A stretch of DNA of 21,813 nt. Origin: UBA10427 sp003500135 (GTDB lineage: Bacteria > Bacteroidota > Bacteroidia > Cytophagales > Cyclobacteriaceae). Location: contig CAWZYQ010000062.1 of the NCBI GenBank assembly GCA_963966275.1, forward strand, positions 1 to 21,813. The letters are read 5' to 3'. The translations under genes were made by a program, and so were the position numbers. Under the pieces are notes generated by a model. That model did not search any database. It was given only the letters and a program-made list of their open reading frames with translations, and was not told where the DNA came from. Shown piece after piece: positions 1 through 7,741 of the stretch; the stretch's first letter is position 1; each line of letters begins with the position of its first letter.

Positions 1-172
1 ATTTACTACATTTAGCCATATTAGCCATATTTACAAAGTGCCTAAGTCAATAAAATTATTAAAGATATTCGAAAGAGATGAAAATCAATTAAAAGGTTTT
101 TTTACTACAATTTCTTTTAACAGGATTCGAAGAAGAAAATTGTAAAAGTGACTTAAGATTGGACTTCTATAA

Positions 173-541
173 TTTTATTGTATTTCTCATTCCATTTGGG
201 CAATTATCACAATTCATCAGAAATCCGGGGAAATAAATTTAAATAACAGTTTGATTGGGCATTCCAACAAACTATCCCGCCTGGATTGGAACATTGACGA
301 ACCATTTAATCATACTTTTTCCTTTATGGATTTAAAAAGCAAAAGTGAATTAAAGCATAGAATTTATTAGAAGGGGAATGGCCTTTCGAAGGAGGGCCTA
401 AGAGTCGGGAATTTGATAAATAAAGCAATAGGTGTAGAATTTTTTAATGATCACCCTTACTATCAGGTGATGATTTGGTCAGGTATTTATGTTTCAGGTT
501 CAGATATTCGTTATATCGAAAACAAATTCACTGAAGAATAG
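173..541 (+). pseudogene. Possible decayed coding sequence, unidentified
   Basis: One frame stays open from 173 to the TAG at 539-541 apart from a single in-frame TAG at 368-370. The last 56 codons after that stop read like ordinary protein (for example FFNDHPYYQVMIWSGIYVSG), and the part before it contains LSRLDWNIDEPFNHTFSF. There is no convincing start codon or ribosome binding site, and I do not recognise a family. It may be a gene remnant interrupted by a nonsense mutation, or chance coding potential in AT-rich DNA. Bases 1-172 hold nothing I can support beyond a trivial 9-nt tandem repeat (TAGCCATAT twice, 13-30). Confidence 0.3.
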
Positions 542-552
542 CGTGCAAAAGT

Positions 553-1341
553 TTACACCGGCGTATAATGCCGTTTCAACCAACTGGCCAGTCCGTCCAG
601 GCCGGGGAAGAGCAGTCGCTCGGTAATATTGGCCTGGTCGAGCTTGTCGCGGATCTCCCACTTGAGGCCTTTAGGGATAATGAGCTTATAAAAAAGCCCC
701 GGGTGTTTTTCAAGCCATTTGTCCATGATAGCCACGGGGTCAGACATCACCGAAAAGAAGGCATACTGGTTTTCAATGCGAGCATCAAGCGATGGCGGCT
801 CAAAAAACAAAAGCATCAACTCTTCGCTCATCGTATCAAATTCTTCAATAGTGGGCACCACCATTTCCATCATCTCGATCGTAAAAGTATTGGAGCCTAC
901 CTTATTCAATGCTTTCTGCAGGGGTAAGGGCAGTAGGCGGTTGACGTTGACGAAGTCCACCATCCAAATGATGCCATCCGTATCGTATCGATCCGTGTTT
1001 TGTGTGGCGAAGTGTACCGCCACAAAAGGGGAGTAGGTCCAGTCGATCAACCGGGTGGGCAGGCCATAGTGCTGCCCCATGGTCATCACCTGCCACTCGC
1101 TGGAAAAATCTTCCGTCTTGCCAAAGCGGGCATATTTGCGAAAGTTGCGGAGGATGTGGTATTCCAAATGGCTGCAATCGCCGCAGGTGCGGTAAAAACC
1201 ATTGGATAGTTCATAGTTTTTATCGGAGAGGCCCCGGTAGGCAAAATCGGTTCGGAAGCGCTGGAGAGGCTCTTTCCAGGAATCGATGTAGAGCTTTTCA
1301 CACAGATCGGGCCAGCTTTGGATGACAATTTCCTGAGACAT
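553..1341 (-). CDS. FRG domain-containing protein
   Basis: This 262-residue protein carries the FRG domain (PF08867). The name-giving motif appears as FAYRGLSDKNYELSNGFYR at about residues 33-51, and the second conserved block MGQHYGLPTRLIDWTYSPFVAVHFAT follows at about 88-113. FRG-domain proteins are soluble, of unknown biochemical function, and common in accessory DNA, including prophages and defence-like neighbourhoods. The ATG at 1341 has no obvious Shine-Dalgarno sequence, which is usual for Bacteroidota. A terminator at 1415-1444 separates the gene from the upstream receptor gene, so it is probably transcribed alone. Sampled lines of the gene are near 60% GC while the left flank is near 20-35%, which hints at a different origin. 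The family call is strong; the function is not known. Confidence 0.85.
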   Translation of the reverse strand: MSQEIVIQSWPDLCEKLYIDSWKEPLQRFRTDFAYRGLSDKNYELSNGFYRTCGDCSHLEYHILRNFRKYARFGKTEDFSSEWQVMTMGQHYGLPTRLIDWTYSPFVAVHFATQNTDRYDTDGIIWMVDFVNVNRLLPLPLQKALNKVGSNTFTIEMMEMVVPTIEEFDTMSEELMLLFFEPPSLDARIENQYAFFSVMSDPVAIMDKWLEKHPGLFYKLIIPKGLKWEIRDKLDQANITERLLFPGLDGLASWLKRHYTPV

Positions 1342-1414
1342 TATTATATCAATGATTGTGGAGTCAAATTAGTGAAATTGTCTGAAGTAGAAAGGATGGT
1401 TTATGTTAATAAAA

Positions 1415-1444
1415 CAAAAAAAACCGCAACTCGAAGGCTGCGGT
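1415..1444 (-). terminator. Rho-independent terminator of the TonB-dependent receptor gene
   Basis: On the minus strand ACCGCA pairs with TGCGGT (plus-strand positions 1439-1444 and 1423-1428) around a CTTCGA-containing loop. A run of eight T follows directly (plus-strand A run at 1416-1423). It lies 29 bases past the receptor stop codon, which fits a terminator for that gene and isolates the FRG gene from it. Confidence 0.8.
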
Positions 1445-1472
1445 CGTATTACCAAATTGCAACTAAAATACC

Positions 1473-3932
1473 TTAGAAGTCGCCTCCCATATCCATTCCG
1501 CCGCCTCCGTCGCCGCGTTCTCTTCGGTCAGGGCGGTAGTTGTTGATCTTAAAGCTTAAGGTCAGCATAATAATCTGCGATTCCCGGTCGCGAAAACTCG
1601 TGGAGGTAAAATTGGTTCCGTTGGAGGTATACTCGAAATTCATGGTATCAAAAATATCCCTTGCCTGCAGAGTGGCCGATAGCTTGTTTTTAAACATATC
1701 CTGTCGCACCGAAACATTAAATCCATACATGCCCTGACGTTCCCCCTGAGCGGTTACCGTCGGACCCATCCAAATGGTATTCAATTGTAATCTGGTATTT
1801 TTGGCCGCTTTCCAGGTCGCGTTCAAACGACCATCCACATTCGTACTGCTCTGGTCCACCGGTTGTTCGCCCAGGTCACCAAACACCTGGTAGTTGTATA
1901 CATTTCCGGAGATATTGAAAGAAAGCTTTTTAGATGGGAAATAGTTGACCGAAAGCTCGGCGCCTGTTGCTTTGTCGTTACTAAGGTTTTGCCATGAATA
2001 GATGATCACATTCGGATCAGTAGGGTCAGTACTTTGCACCCTGGTGATCTTGTTTCTGGTAATACGGTGATACCCTTCTATACCTACAAATACTTTTTCA
2101 AACTCGCGCTGAACACCAAACTCATAGGAATCGATATATTCTGGTTCAAGTGCAGGGTTACCAGCCCTTTTCGTAAATTGGTCGCGCTGATATACAAATG
2201 GGTCCAGATACCATGAGCGTGGACGGTCGATCCGACGACTGTAGCTGGTATAGACCTCGATCTGTTCACCGATAGGTTTTGATAAATGAAGGGTGGGGAA
2301 CCAGTCCATCCGGTTGATGGAATATACGCTATCGATGCTCACATTCTCCAAAGAGCGATCGGTATATTCACCTCTTAGGCCAATCATATATTCAAGAAAA
2401 CTGAGCTTACTGGCGTAGGTAGCATAAAAGCCATGAATGTCCCTTTCAAAATTTGAGGTGTTTCGAATATCCGGATCAACGGGCCAGTCGTTGGTTTCGG
2501 GATCCCAGGTGCTGAAAGTGAAATTTTCCTGCTCAATATCTTTCCGCCATTGATACCCCGCTTCCAGCTTAGCTTGATTGGCAAAAGTGTGGGTATAATC
2601 CGTCTTGAAACGATATTCACTTTCTGTTGAAGTTTCAAATCCTAATGTCCTGAATGGCGCTTCCCCTGTTGGATTACCGTTTTCATCCAGGAAGTCGCTA
2701 TTCTGAAAATCATTGTTTTCACCAGTACTTCCTGCATAGTAAAAGTAAGTAACCAGGTTTTGATTTTCGCCAATGTCCCAGTTCCAGGTAAGGTCTGAAT
2801 TAAAATACCGCCCATCCCGACGGAATGAGCTGAAGTTGTCAATATAGGTGGTCTCTGACGTGGGTTCTGTGGTAGTGATTTGGTCTTCATTGCTCTCTCT
2901 GCCAAAGGCGTAATTGCCCATGTTGAGGTTCATACTTAATTTGTGATTGTCGTTCAGTTGGTAGCCCACTCCCGCCCTGACGCTTTCACCTTCGCGTTTG
3001 AAAAATCCGTCTGATGTGGTATTGAGAAATAGGGATGTATCGCCGAGGTCGGTAATGCGTTCTCCGGTTCCCTCTCCCAGAAACTTGCGATCCTGGTAGT
3101 TCAGTCCTAGAAAGAAATTCCATTTACCGCGGTTCATATTCACCAGGCCATCCACCTGGTATTTATCGTTGGTGCCCACCATGGCATTCACTACGCCATT
3201 CATTCCGGCTTCCCGTTTCTTCTTAAGTACAATATTAATAATACCGGCCACACCATCCGGATCGTATTTCGCTGATGGGTTGGTGATGATTTCAATATTT
3301 TCAATGCTGCTTGCCGGGGTTTGCTGCAAAACTTCCGATGGATCCAAAACGGTGGGCTTACCGTCGATGAACACTGTGAAATTACTGCTTCCTCTCAGCA
3401 GCACATTACCTTCAATATCCACCTGAATGCTGGGGATGTTTTCAAGCGCCATTACTGCATTTCCGCCGGTTGCGGCGATGTTGTCGGATACATTGATCAC
3501 CTTTTTGTCGACGCGGTAATCCACCTGGGTTCTTTCGGCAGTCACCTCGATCTCCTCAAGCTGCGATACTGCAGGCGCAACTTTTATTACACCCACATTG
3601 ACCACCTTCTGTCCGGGTGATAATTTGATATTGCTTACCTGATTTTTATCGTAACCGATAAACTTGGCCTCGGCATAAAACTGGCCAAATGGCAAATTTT
3701 CAACAACAAAGGTACCGGTAGCGTCGGCCATTGAGCCGGTGACCATAGAAGAGTCTTGTACATCGTAAATTATAATATTGGCAAATTCCAGTGGCATTCC
3801 CGTCTCACTGTCAATGACTTTACCGGCTATTTTACCAGCTTTTGCACCAACTCCAACATTTACCGGGGCCTGTGCGCCGGAAGTCCACACGATGCTGATC
3901 CATAATAAAAATAGTAATCCTGCTTTTTTCAT
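1473..3932 (-). CDS. TonB-dependent outer-membrane receptor (OMP_b-brl_3 type)
   Basis: This 819-residue outer-membrane protein starts with a signal peptide (MKKAGLLFLLWISIVWTSGA, cleavage probably after AQA at 20-22). A carboxypeptidase-regulatory-like beta-sandwich follows at about 33-115 (GKVIDSETGMPLEFANIIIY). The plug domain lies at about 150-235, with GNVLLRGSSNFTVFIDGKPT and IEIITNPSAKYDPDGVAGII, and a long beta-barrel fills the rest. The architecture matches the Bacteroidota family of TonB-dependent receptors with PF14905 barrels. Such proteins import or bind large nutrients using TonB energy, but this family is not tied to one substrate and no SusD partner is next to it. The tail is glycine- and methionine-rich and ends in Phe. 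The start has a purine-rich GGGAAAG just upstream. The gene is monocistronic, with its own terminator. Confidence 0.9.
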   Translation of the reverse strand: MKKAGLLFLLWISIVWTSGAQAPVNVGVGAKAGKIAGKVIDSETGMPLEFANIIIYDVQDSSMVTGSMADATGTFVVENLPFGQFYAEAKFIGYDKNQVSNIKLSPGQKVVNVGVIKVAPAVSQLEEIEVTAERTQVDYRVDKKVINVSDNIAATGGNAVMALENIPSIQVDIEGNVLLRGSSNFTVFIDGKPTVLDPSEVLQQTPASSIENIEIITNPSAKYDPDGVAGIINIVLKKKREAGMNGVVNAMVGTNDKYQVDGLVNMNRGKWNFFLGLNYQDRKFLGEGTGERITDLGDTSLFLNTTSDGFFKREGESVRAGVGYQLNDNHKLSMNLNMGNYAFGRESNEDQITTTEPTSETTYIDNFSSFRRDGRYFNSDLTWNWDIGENQNLVTYFYYAGSTGENNDFQNSDFLDENGNPTGEAPFRTLGFETSTESEYRFKTDYTHTFANQAKLEAGYQWRKDIEQENFTFSTWDPETNDWPVDPDIRNTSNFERDIHGFYATYASKLSFLEYMIGLRGEYTDRSLENVSIDSVYSINRMDWFPTLHLSKPIGEQIEVYTSYSRRIDRPRSWYLDPFVYQRDQFTKRAGNPALEPEYIDSYEFGVQREFEKVFVGIEGYHRITRNKITRVQSTDPTDPNVIIYSWQNLSNDKATGAELSVNYFPSKKLSFNISGNVYNYQVFGDLGEQPVDQSSTNVDGRLNATWKAAKNTRLQLNTIWMGPTVTAQGERQGMYGFNVSVRQDMFKNKLSATLQARDIFDTMNFEYTSNGTNFTSTSFRDRESQIIMLTLSFKINNYRPDRRERGDGGGGMDMGGDF

Positions 3933-3995
3933 GACTTTCCCTTAATCCTCAGCTATAACCACCTGATACTGTTTTAGTTTAAAAAGATGTTGTAA

Positions 3996-4067
3996 CAATA
4001 ATTGTTTTTATGTTAAGTTATTGTAAAAATTACACTTATAGCGATATATTTACGTTAACGGTAATAG
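3996..4067. promoter_or_regulatory. Palindromic elements upstream of the receptor gene
   Basis: The intergenic stretch upstream of the receptor start holds an interrupted palindrome ACAATAATTGT at about 3996-4006 and the 8-bp palindrome CGTTAACG at about 4053-4060 inside the near-symmetric TTACGTTAACGGTAA. These could be regulator sites for the receptor gene. No consensus -7 element was found between them and the start codon. AT-rich sequence produces such elements by chance, so support is weak. Confidence 0.25.
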
Positions 4068-4149
4068 CCTCTAAAACTTAAGATGACAGTTCGGGCATTA
4101 ACTTGCGGTGTGATGAATTATTGTGGAAAAAATAATGGGCAATCCCGGC

Positions 4150-5076
4150 TCACTTTTCAATTTCCACTTGTTTAATGGTATTTTCAATGGCGGTTTTGGG
4201 ATCACTTGCCTTCCATCCGAAACGTTTCTCGAATTTATCAGACTTAAAGATGTAGTCGCGGTCGTACTGATATAGCATTTCTGTGAATTCACGAATGGTG
4301 GGTACAAAAATGCCGGCCAGTTGAACCATCAACTTTGGTAAGGTGGAATATTTGGGTTCCATTTTCATTTGTGCAGCTACCATTTCAATCCAGTCTTTAC
4401 CTGTACGCGGCGACTGGTCGGTGGGCAAATGCCAGGTTTGCTGGTAAGCATCATCAGTATTGCCAAGTTGTGCGGTCGCCTTTGCGGCATCTTTCTCCCA
4501 AATGAACTGATGAAGCTTATCATCACGCCCAAACCAGTTGGCTTTTTTTCCACTAAGGTAATTCTTGATCACCATTTCCGTCAGTACGCTGTTTTTGACA
4601 CTTATGAAGTCCGGTGCGCGGGCAATCAGTGCCGTGATGGAATGGTCAGCCATGTGTTGCAATAGTAAATCTGCGATTTCAGCGCGTACCTTTCCTTTCT
4701 TGCTTACCGGTCTGAAAGGCGTGTCTTCTGTCATATGGTCCAGATGAGCAGGGTCGTACATGTACATGTTGTCAAAAAAGACGAGTTTTGCCTTGTGCTT
4801 CTGGCAGGCTTGTATGGTGTTGGCCATGATATCGGGCCATTTTTGCTTCCAGATTTTTTTATTGTAGGGCAATCCGACGACCAGATAAACTATTTCCGAA
4901 CCTTTTATTGATGCATCGAGGCTTCCTGCATTAGTCAGGTCTGCGGAAACAAGCTCATCGCTTTCATTTACTTTTTTCGGGTTTCGGCTTACCAACCTGA
5001 CCTGGTTGGTATATCTGGTCAATTCTTTGGCTAAATGGGTGCCAATAGCGCCTCCGGCTCCGAGGATGGTTTGCAT
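4150..5076 (-). CDS. NAD(P)-dependent epimerase/dehydratase family protein (atypical SDR)
   Basis: This 308-residue cytoplasmic protein begins with a Rossmann nucleotide-binding motif (ILGAGGAIGTHLAKEL, GxGGxxG at residues 6-12). It continues with the strand patterns of extended short-chain dehydrogenases: VRLVSRNPKK at 27-36, a DL motif in SADLTNAGSLDASIKGSEIVY, and KLVFFDNMYMYDP near 95-107. No clean YxxxK catalytic pair is visible, so it fits the atypical NmrA/epimerase-like branch. The substrate cannot be read from the sequence. The ATG at 5076 starts directly on the Rossmann strand, which supports it. The gene has no close co-directional partner apart from the small CPXCG gene 82 bases upstream, with which it could share a transcript. 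Confidence 0.8.
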   Translation of the reverse strand: MQTILGAGGAIGTHLAKELTRYTNQVRLVSRNPKKVNESDELVSADLTNAGSLDASIKGSEIVYLVVGLPYNKKIWKQKWPDIMANTIQACQKHKAKLVFFDNMYMYDPAHLDHMTEDTPFRPVSKKGKVRAEIADLLLQHMADHSITALIARAPDFISVKNSVLTEMVIKNYLSGKKANWFGRDDKLHQFIWEKDAAKATAQLGNTDDAYQQTWHLPTDQSPRTGKDWIEMVAAQMKMEPKYSTLPKLMVQLAGIFVPTIREFTEMLYQYDRDYIFKSDKFEKRFGWKASDPKTAIENTIKQVEIEK

Positions 5077-5158
5077 AGGTCTTTTCTTAAATTGTACGGA
5101 ATTTATGCATTCAGAGGTGTTGGGTTATGGTTTATTTGATAAGTGGCGCCTATTTAGT

Positions 5159-5338
5159 TTATTGTTCAATAGAAATTGCCTGAAAGGAAGTTAGCCCGCC
5201 CTTATCGAACGAATAAGAAATTTCCATAGGATTACAGCAAACCTCACAATCCTCGATATACTGTTGTGGCCCAGGCATGATTTCCAGTATCATTGAAATA
5301 CCGGCCCCGCAATACGGGCAATTGAAGAAATGCTCCAT
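5159..5338 (-). CDS. CPXCG motif-containing cysteine-rich small protein
   Basis: This 59-residue protein matches the CPXCG family (PF14255). It opens MEHFFNCPYCGAGISMILEI and has a second cysteine group in YIEDCEVCCNPMEISY. The Cys-Pro-x-Cys pair at residues 7-10 and the CxxC-type cluster at 31-35 probably bind one zinc ion as a zinc ribbon. The family is about 60 residues long, so the gene is complete. Its function is unknown. The start is the ATG at 5338 and the stop is TAA at 5159-5161. It may be cotranscribed with the downstream epimerase gene, 82 bases away on the same strand. The family match is strong despite the small size. Confidence 0.85.
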   Translation of the reverse strand: MEHFFNCPYCGAGISMILEIMPGPQQYIEDCEVCCNPMEISYSFDKGGLTSFQAISIEQ

Positions 5339-5387
5339 TTAACGTGTATTTAAACTGATCCCTTAAAAAATCACATTTATTGGGTTG

Positions 5388-5409
5388 AAAAGGTGAATTT
5401 CCACCTTTT
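5388..5409. repeat. Perfect 8-bp inverted repeat in a divergent promoter region
   Basis: AAAAGGTG (5388-5395) pairs perfectly with CACCTTTT (5402-5409) around the loop AATTTC, followed on the plus strand by TTCTTTTTC. It resembles a weak bidirectional terminator, yet it lies between two divergent genes (starts at 5338 minus and 5469 plus) where no transcript should end. It may instead be an operator or a 5' UTR element. Confidence 0.4.
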
Positions 5410-5468
5410 TTCTTTTTCTAAACCTCTAATTATTCGTAATAATAAATAAGCCAACATAGTTTATATCT

Positions 5469-5666
5469 ATGACAACCACGACGGATGACAAATACGAAAT
5501 TCAAAGACTTAAACAATCGGTAGATAGGTGGCGTCACCGCTATTACCAGAATCAATATACGTTGAATTTGGTTCTTGAAAAATTTAAGGACGAGGATCCT
5601 GAGCTTTTTGAAAGGGTGATGCATGAACTGGCGCCGGATAGGATGTTTGAGGAGTTGAAGGGATGA
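5469..5666 (+). CDS. Small hypothetical protein, charged and helical
   Basis: This 65-residue reading frame starts at ATG 5469. The product is highly charged, lacks a signal peptide or cysteines, and looks helical (YEIQRLKQSVDRWRHRYYQN, then LVLEKFKDEDPELFERVMHEL). A short N-terminal coiled coil is plausible. I do not recognise a family. The amino-acid pattern looks like real protein, whereas the overlapping minus-strand frame at 5430-5624 does not. It is divergent from the CPXCG gene and convergent with the arsenic operon. Confidence 0.55.
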   Translation: MTTTTDDKYEIQRLKQSVDRWRHRYYQNQYTLNLVLEKFKDEDPELFERVMHELAPDRMFEELKG

Positions 5667-5700
5667 AAAACTGGCCTGGAGGGTTGATTTCCCGGGCCAT
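5664..5700 (-). terminator. Terminator of the arsenic operon
   Basis: On the minus strand TGGCCCGG pairs with CCAGGCCA (plus-strand 5692-5699 and 5672-5679, one G-T wobble) around a 12-nt loop. GTTTTTC follows (plus-strand A run 5666-5670). It lies just after the arsC-like stop codon at 5707-5709. The plus side has no T run after the stem, so it mainly serves the minus strand. Confidence 0.7.
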
Positions 5701-5706
5701 TATTGA

Positions 5707-6480
5707 TTAGCTCTTTATGTCTTCTGCGATCAATTTCATCAACCACATCATTTCGCTGGCGATCTGTTTCGATCTTTCTGCATACCTTGTTTCTTCTTCA
5801 GATGTATTATCAGCTTCTTTGGGGTCTTCATAAGTCAGGGCAAACCTTGCCTCGGCACCCGGTACGATCGGACAATTGGCATCGGCATCCGAGCAGGTCA
5901 TTACGGCGCCAAACCCTGATTTCGGATTAAACATATCGTCGTACTTTTTGGAGAAACATTCCAAAGGAGGGGCTTCGCCACTGAAATGTACCAGGTAATG
6001 TGGATTTTGTCCTCCGGGGTTTTCAATTCTCATTCCGGCATCCGAAACAGCTTTAACGGCCCTGGGATTGAAAGCAGTAGCTTCCGTGCCACCGGAATAG
6101 GTTTCCAGCTTTTCCCCGAAACCGAAATACGTTGCCGCCGCTTTGGCCCAAACCTGCCCCATATGGCTTCTTCGGCTATTGTGGGTGCAAATAAAAGTCA
6201 ATTGTGCCTTGCCATCTTTTTCAATTTTGCTACTAACGTATTGCGCTATCCCTTCAATGATTTTCTGCCTTTCTTTTGCGATCTGAAGGCTTTCAGAAAG
6301 ACTTGACTGAAGGTACTGTTCTATTTCAGGAAATAAGGTTACCCTTTGATCCATTTGATTTATTGTTTCGTTTTTTGTTTCTGATTCCGATCCGCCATTT
6401 TTTTGGTTACACGAAAACCAACTGCCGGTAGCAAAAAGCAATAGCAGAATGATGGAAGTTTTTGAATAGATTCCGGACAT
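5707..6480 (-). CDS. arsC: Thioredoxin-type arsenate reductase / LMW-PTPase family, with lipoprotein-like leader
   Basis: This protein of 257 residues would reduce As(V) to As(III). The phosphatase loop CTHNSRRS (C98 to R104, CX5R) and the later MTCSDADANCP with C196 and C203 match the three-cysteine relay of pI258-type ArsC; the 7-residue spacing of the last two equals that of Cys82/Cys89 in the S. aureus enzyme. Unusually, the N-terminus is a hydrophobic leader (SIILLLLFATGSWFSC, C24) followed by a polar linker, resembling a lipoprotein signal. An ATG at residue 43 would instead give a cytoplasmic enzyme of about 215 residues. I chose the ATG at 6480 because it overlaps the arsM stop codon (TAATG), implying translational coupling. 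The catalytic family is clear; cellular location is the uncertain part. Confidence 0.85.
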   Translation of the reverse strand: MSGIYSKTSIILLLLFATGSWFSCNQKNGGSESETKNETINQMDQRVTLFPEIEQYLQSSLSESLQIAKERQKIIEGIAQYVSSKIEKDGKAQLTFICTHNSRRSHMGQVWAKAAATYFGFGEKLETYSGGTEATAFNPRAVKAVSDAGMRIENPGGQNPHYLVHFSGEAPPLECFSKKYDDMFNPKSGFGAVMTCSDADANCPIVPGAEARFALTYEDPKEADNTSEEETRYAERSKQIASEMMWLMKLIAEDIKS

Positions 6481-7352
6481 TAGCAACAAGGGCTTTTAGG
6501 TGCACAACAATCAGCAGCGGTTTCGGCTTTGTGATTTTCTGCCATTATTTTCTCACCGGGCTTTTCGGCATACACCGTTATACTGAAAATGCCGGTAGAG
6601 CCCTTCATAAATGCTGCTCTTTCTTCTTTGCCGAGGTATTTTTCCAACAAGGATTCCGGCAGGGTAATCGTTTTTTCTTTTTGGAGCTTAATATTCTGAA
6701 AACCCTGCGCTTCGATCAATCCGAGATATTCAGATTTTTGTATGGCCCCCGCCACGCATCCGGCATACATTTCGGCATCCTTGCGCAAAGCCTCCGGCAA
6801 TTTACCTACCATTACAATATCCGAAATGCTGAAATGCCCGCCGGGTTTCAATACCCTGAATATTTCGCTGATCACCTGTGATTTGTCCGGAACCAGATTG
6901 AGCACACAATTACTTACGATCACATCGGCCACGTTGTCATTCACCGGCATATTATCAATATCACCCTGGCGAAATTCTACATTATTAAAGCCTCTCTTTT
7001 CGGTATTAAGTCTTGCTCTTTGGATCATAGATCCCGTAAAGTCGATACCGATCACTTTACCTTCGGGCCCCGTTTCGTATCGCGCCACAAAACAATCGTT
7101 GCCCGCACCTGACCCAAGATCGATCACCGTATCCCCCTTGCTAATCCTTGCAAATTTGGTCGGCAGTCCGCAACCGAGGCCAAGGTCGGCGTCTGGTTCA
7201 TATCCCTCCACCTCGCTGTAATCGTCCATCATAATGTTATACACCTTATTGCGGTCGGGCGCTCCGCCACAACAAGGGCCGGCCTGTTCACTTTTTGCCA
7301 GTTGGTCATATTTGTCTTTTACGATCTGCTTTAGTTTTTCATCCTGTTTCAT
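6480..7352 (-). CDS. arsM: Arsenite methyltransferase ArsM
   Basis: This SAM-dependent enzyme of 290 residues methylates arsenite. The SAM motif VIDLGSGAGND is at about 76-86. The three cysteines typical of ArsM are present: C61 in LGLGCGLPT, C149 in VSNCVLNL and C199 in YAGCVAG. Extra Cys pairs occur at 27-28, 282-283 and 289-290, the last two in the tail DCCAPKSPCC, and may help bind As(III). I chose the ATG at 7352 rather than an upstream TTG inside the arsR-arsM gap because homology begins there and an operator-like site ends 12 nt before it. The gene lies 47 bases after arsR and overlaps the arsC start. Confidence 0.93.
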   Translation of the reverse strand: MKQDEKLKQIVKDKYDQLAKSEQAGPCCGGAPDRNKVYNIMMDDYSEVEGYEPDADLGLGCGLPTKFARISKGDTVIDLGSGAGNDCFVARYETGPEGKVIGIDFTGSMIQRARLNTEKRGFNNVEFRQGDIDNMPVNDNVADVIVSNCVLNLVPDKSQVISEIFRVLKPGGHFSISDIVMVGKLPEALRKDAEMYAGCVAGAIQKSEYLGLIEAQGFQNIKLQKEKTITLPESLLEKYLGKEERAAFMKGSTGIFSITVYAEKPGEKIMAENHKAETAADCCAPKSPCC

Positions 7353-7364
7353 GTCCTGGTTATT

Positions 7365-7382
7365 TATTGCAATATTACGATA
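7365..7382 (-). promoter_or_regulatory. Second ArsR operator-like site, upstream of arsM
   Basis: On the minus strand this reads TATCGTAATATTGCAATA, identical at 16 of 18 positions to the site upstream of arsR. It lies exactly 12 nt upstream of the arsM ATG, the same spacing as the arsR site. It may control an internal promoter, or act as a roadblock or autoregulatory site inside the operon. Confidence 0.6.
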
Positions 7383-7399
7383 TATTAGTTCAAATTTTT

Positions 7400-7729
7400 T
7401 TAGCAACAGTCTTTATTCGTTACATACGCTTCAAAAAAATTGTGGAAGAGCTTTTGAATTTCATGCCAGCGTTCGGCGTTGATACAATATTTTACTGAAG
7501 TACCTTCAATGGTTCCCTGAATAATTCCGACAGATTTCAGTTCGCGGAGGTGTTGTGAGATGGTGGCCTGTGCCAGGCCTATTTCCTCTACAATATCTCC
7601 TGTGATACATTTGTTGCTATTTAGCAGCAACTCAATAATAGCCACACGAGCCGGGTGTGCCAAAACCTTGGCAATTTGGGCAACTTCATTTTGTGCCGTT
7701 GTGAATAATTCTGCTTTCGTTACACCCAT
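7400..7729 (-). CDS. arsR: ArsR/SmtB-family arsenic-responsive repressor
   Basis: This winged-helix repressor of 109 residues has an HTH in DIVEEIGLAQATISQHLREL (about 47-66) followed by a wing, GIIQGTIEGTSVKYCI. The sequence closely follows the Bacteroidota ArsR type that ends in Cys-Cys (NKDCC). It lacks the classical ELCVC metal-binding helix. Cysteines available for As(III) are in NKCITGD, KYCIN and the terminal CC; which ones sense arsenic is inferred. It is the first gene of arsR-arsM-arsC, with an operator-like palindrome 12 nt upstream of its ATG, so it should repress its own operon. Confidence 0.92.
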   Translation of the reverse strand: MGVTKAELFTTAQNEVAQIAKVLAHPARVAIIELLLNSNKCITGDIVEEIGLAQATISQHLRELKSVGIIQGTIEGTSVKYCINAERWHEIQKLFHNFFEAYVTNKDCC

Positions 7730-7741
7730 GATTAATTATTA

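Noticed and set aside
13..30. Tandem repeat of TAGCCATAT
   Set aside because: Only two 9-bp copies in AT-rich DNA; no sign of a larger array or function.
1473..3932. Siderophore or glycan specificity for the TonB-dependent receptor
   Set aside because: There is no SusD-like partner, iron regulator or transport gene next to it, and the family does not predict a ligand.
5430..5624. Minus-strand frame overlapping the 65-residue plus-strand gene
   Set aside because: Its product is low-complexity and hydrophobic-basic without a domain, while the plus-strand frame looks like normal protein.
7353..7406. TTG start for ArsM that would extend it by 18 residues
   Set aside because: The extra codons run through the operator-like site and have no family similarity; the ATG at 7352 fits homology.
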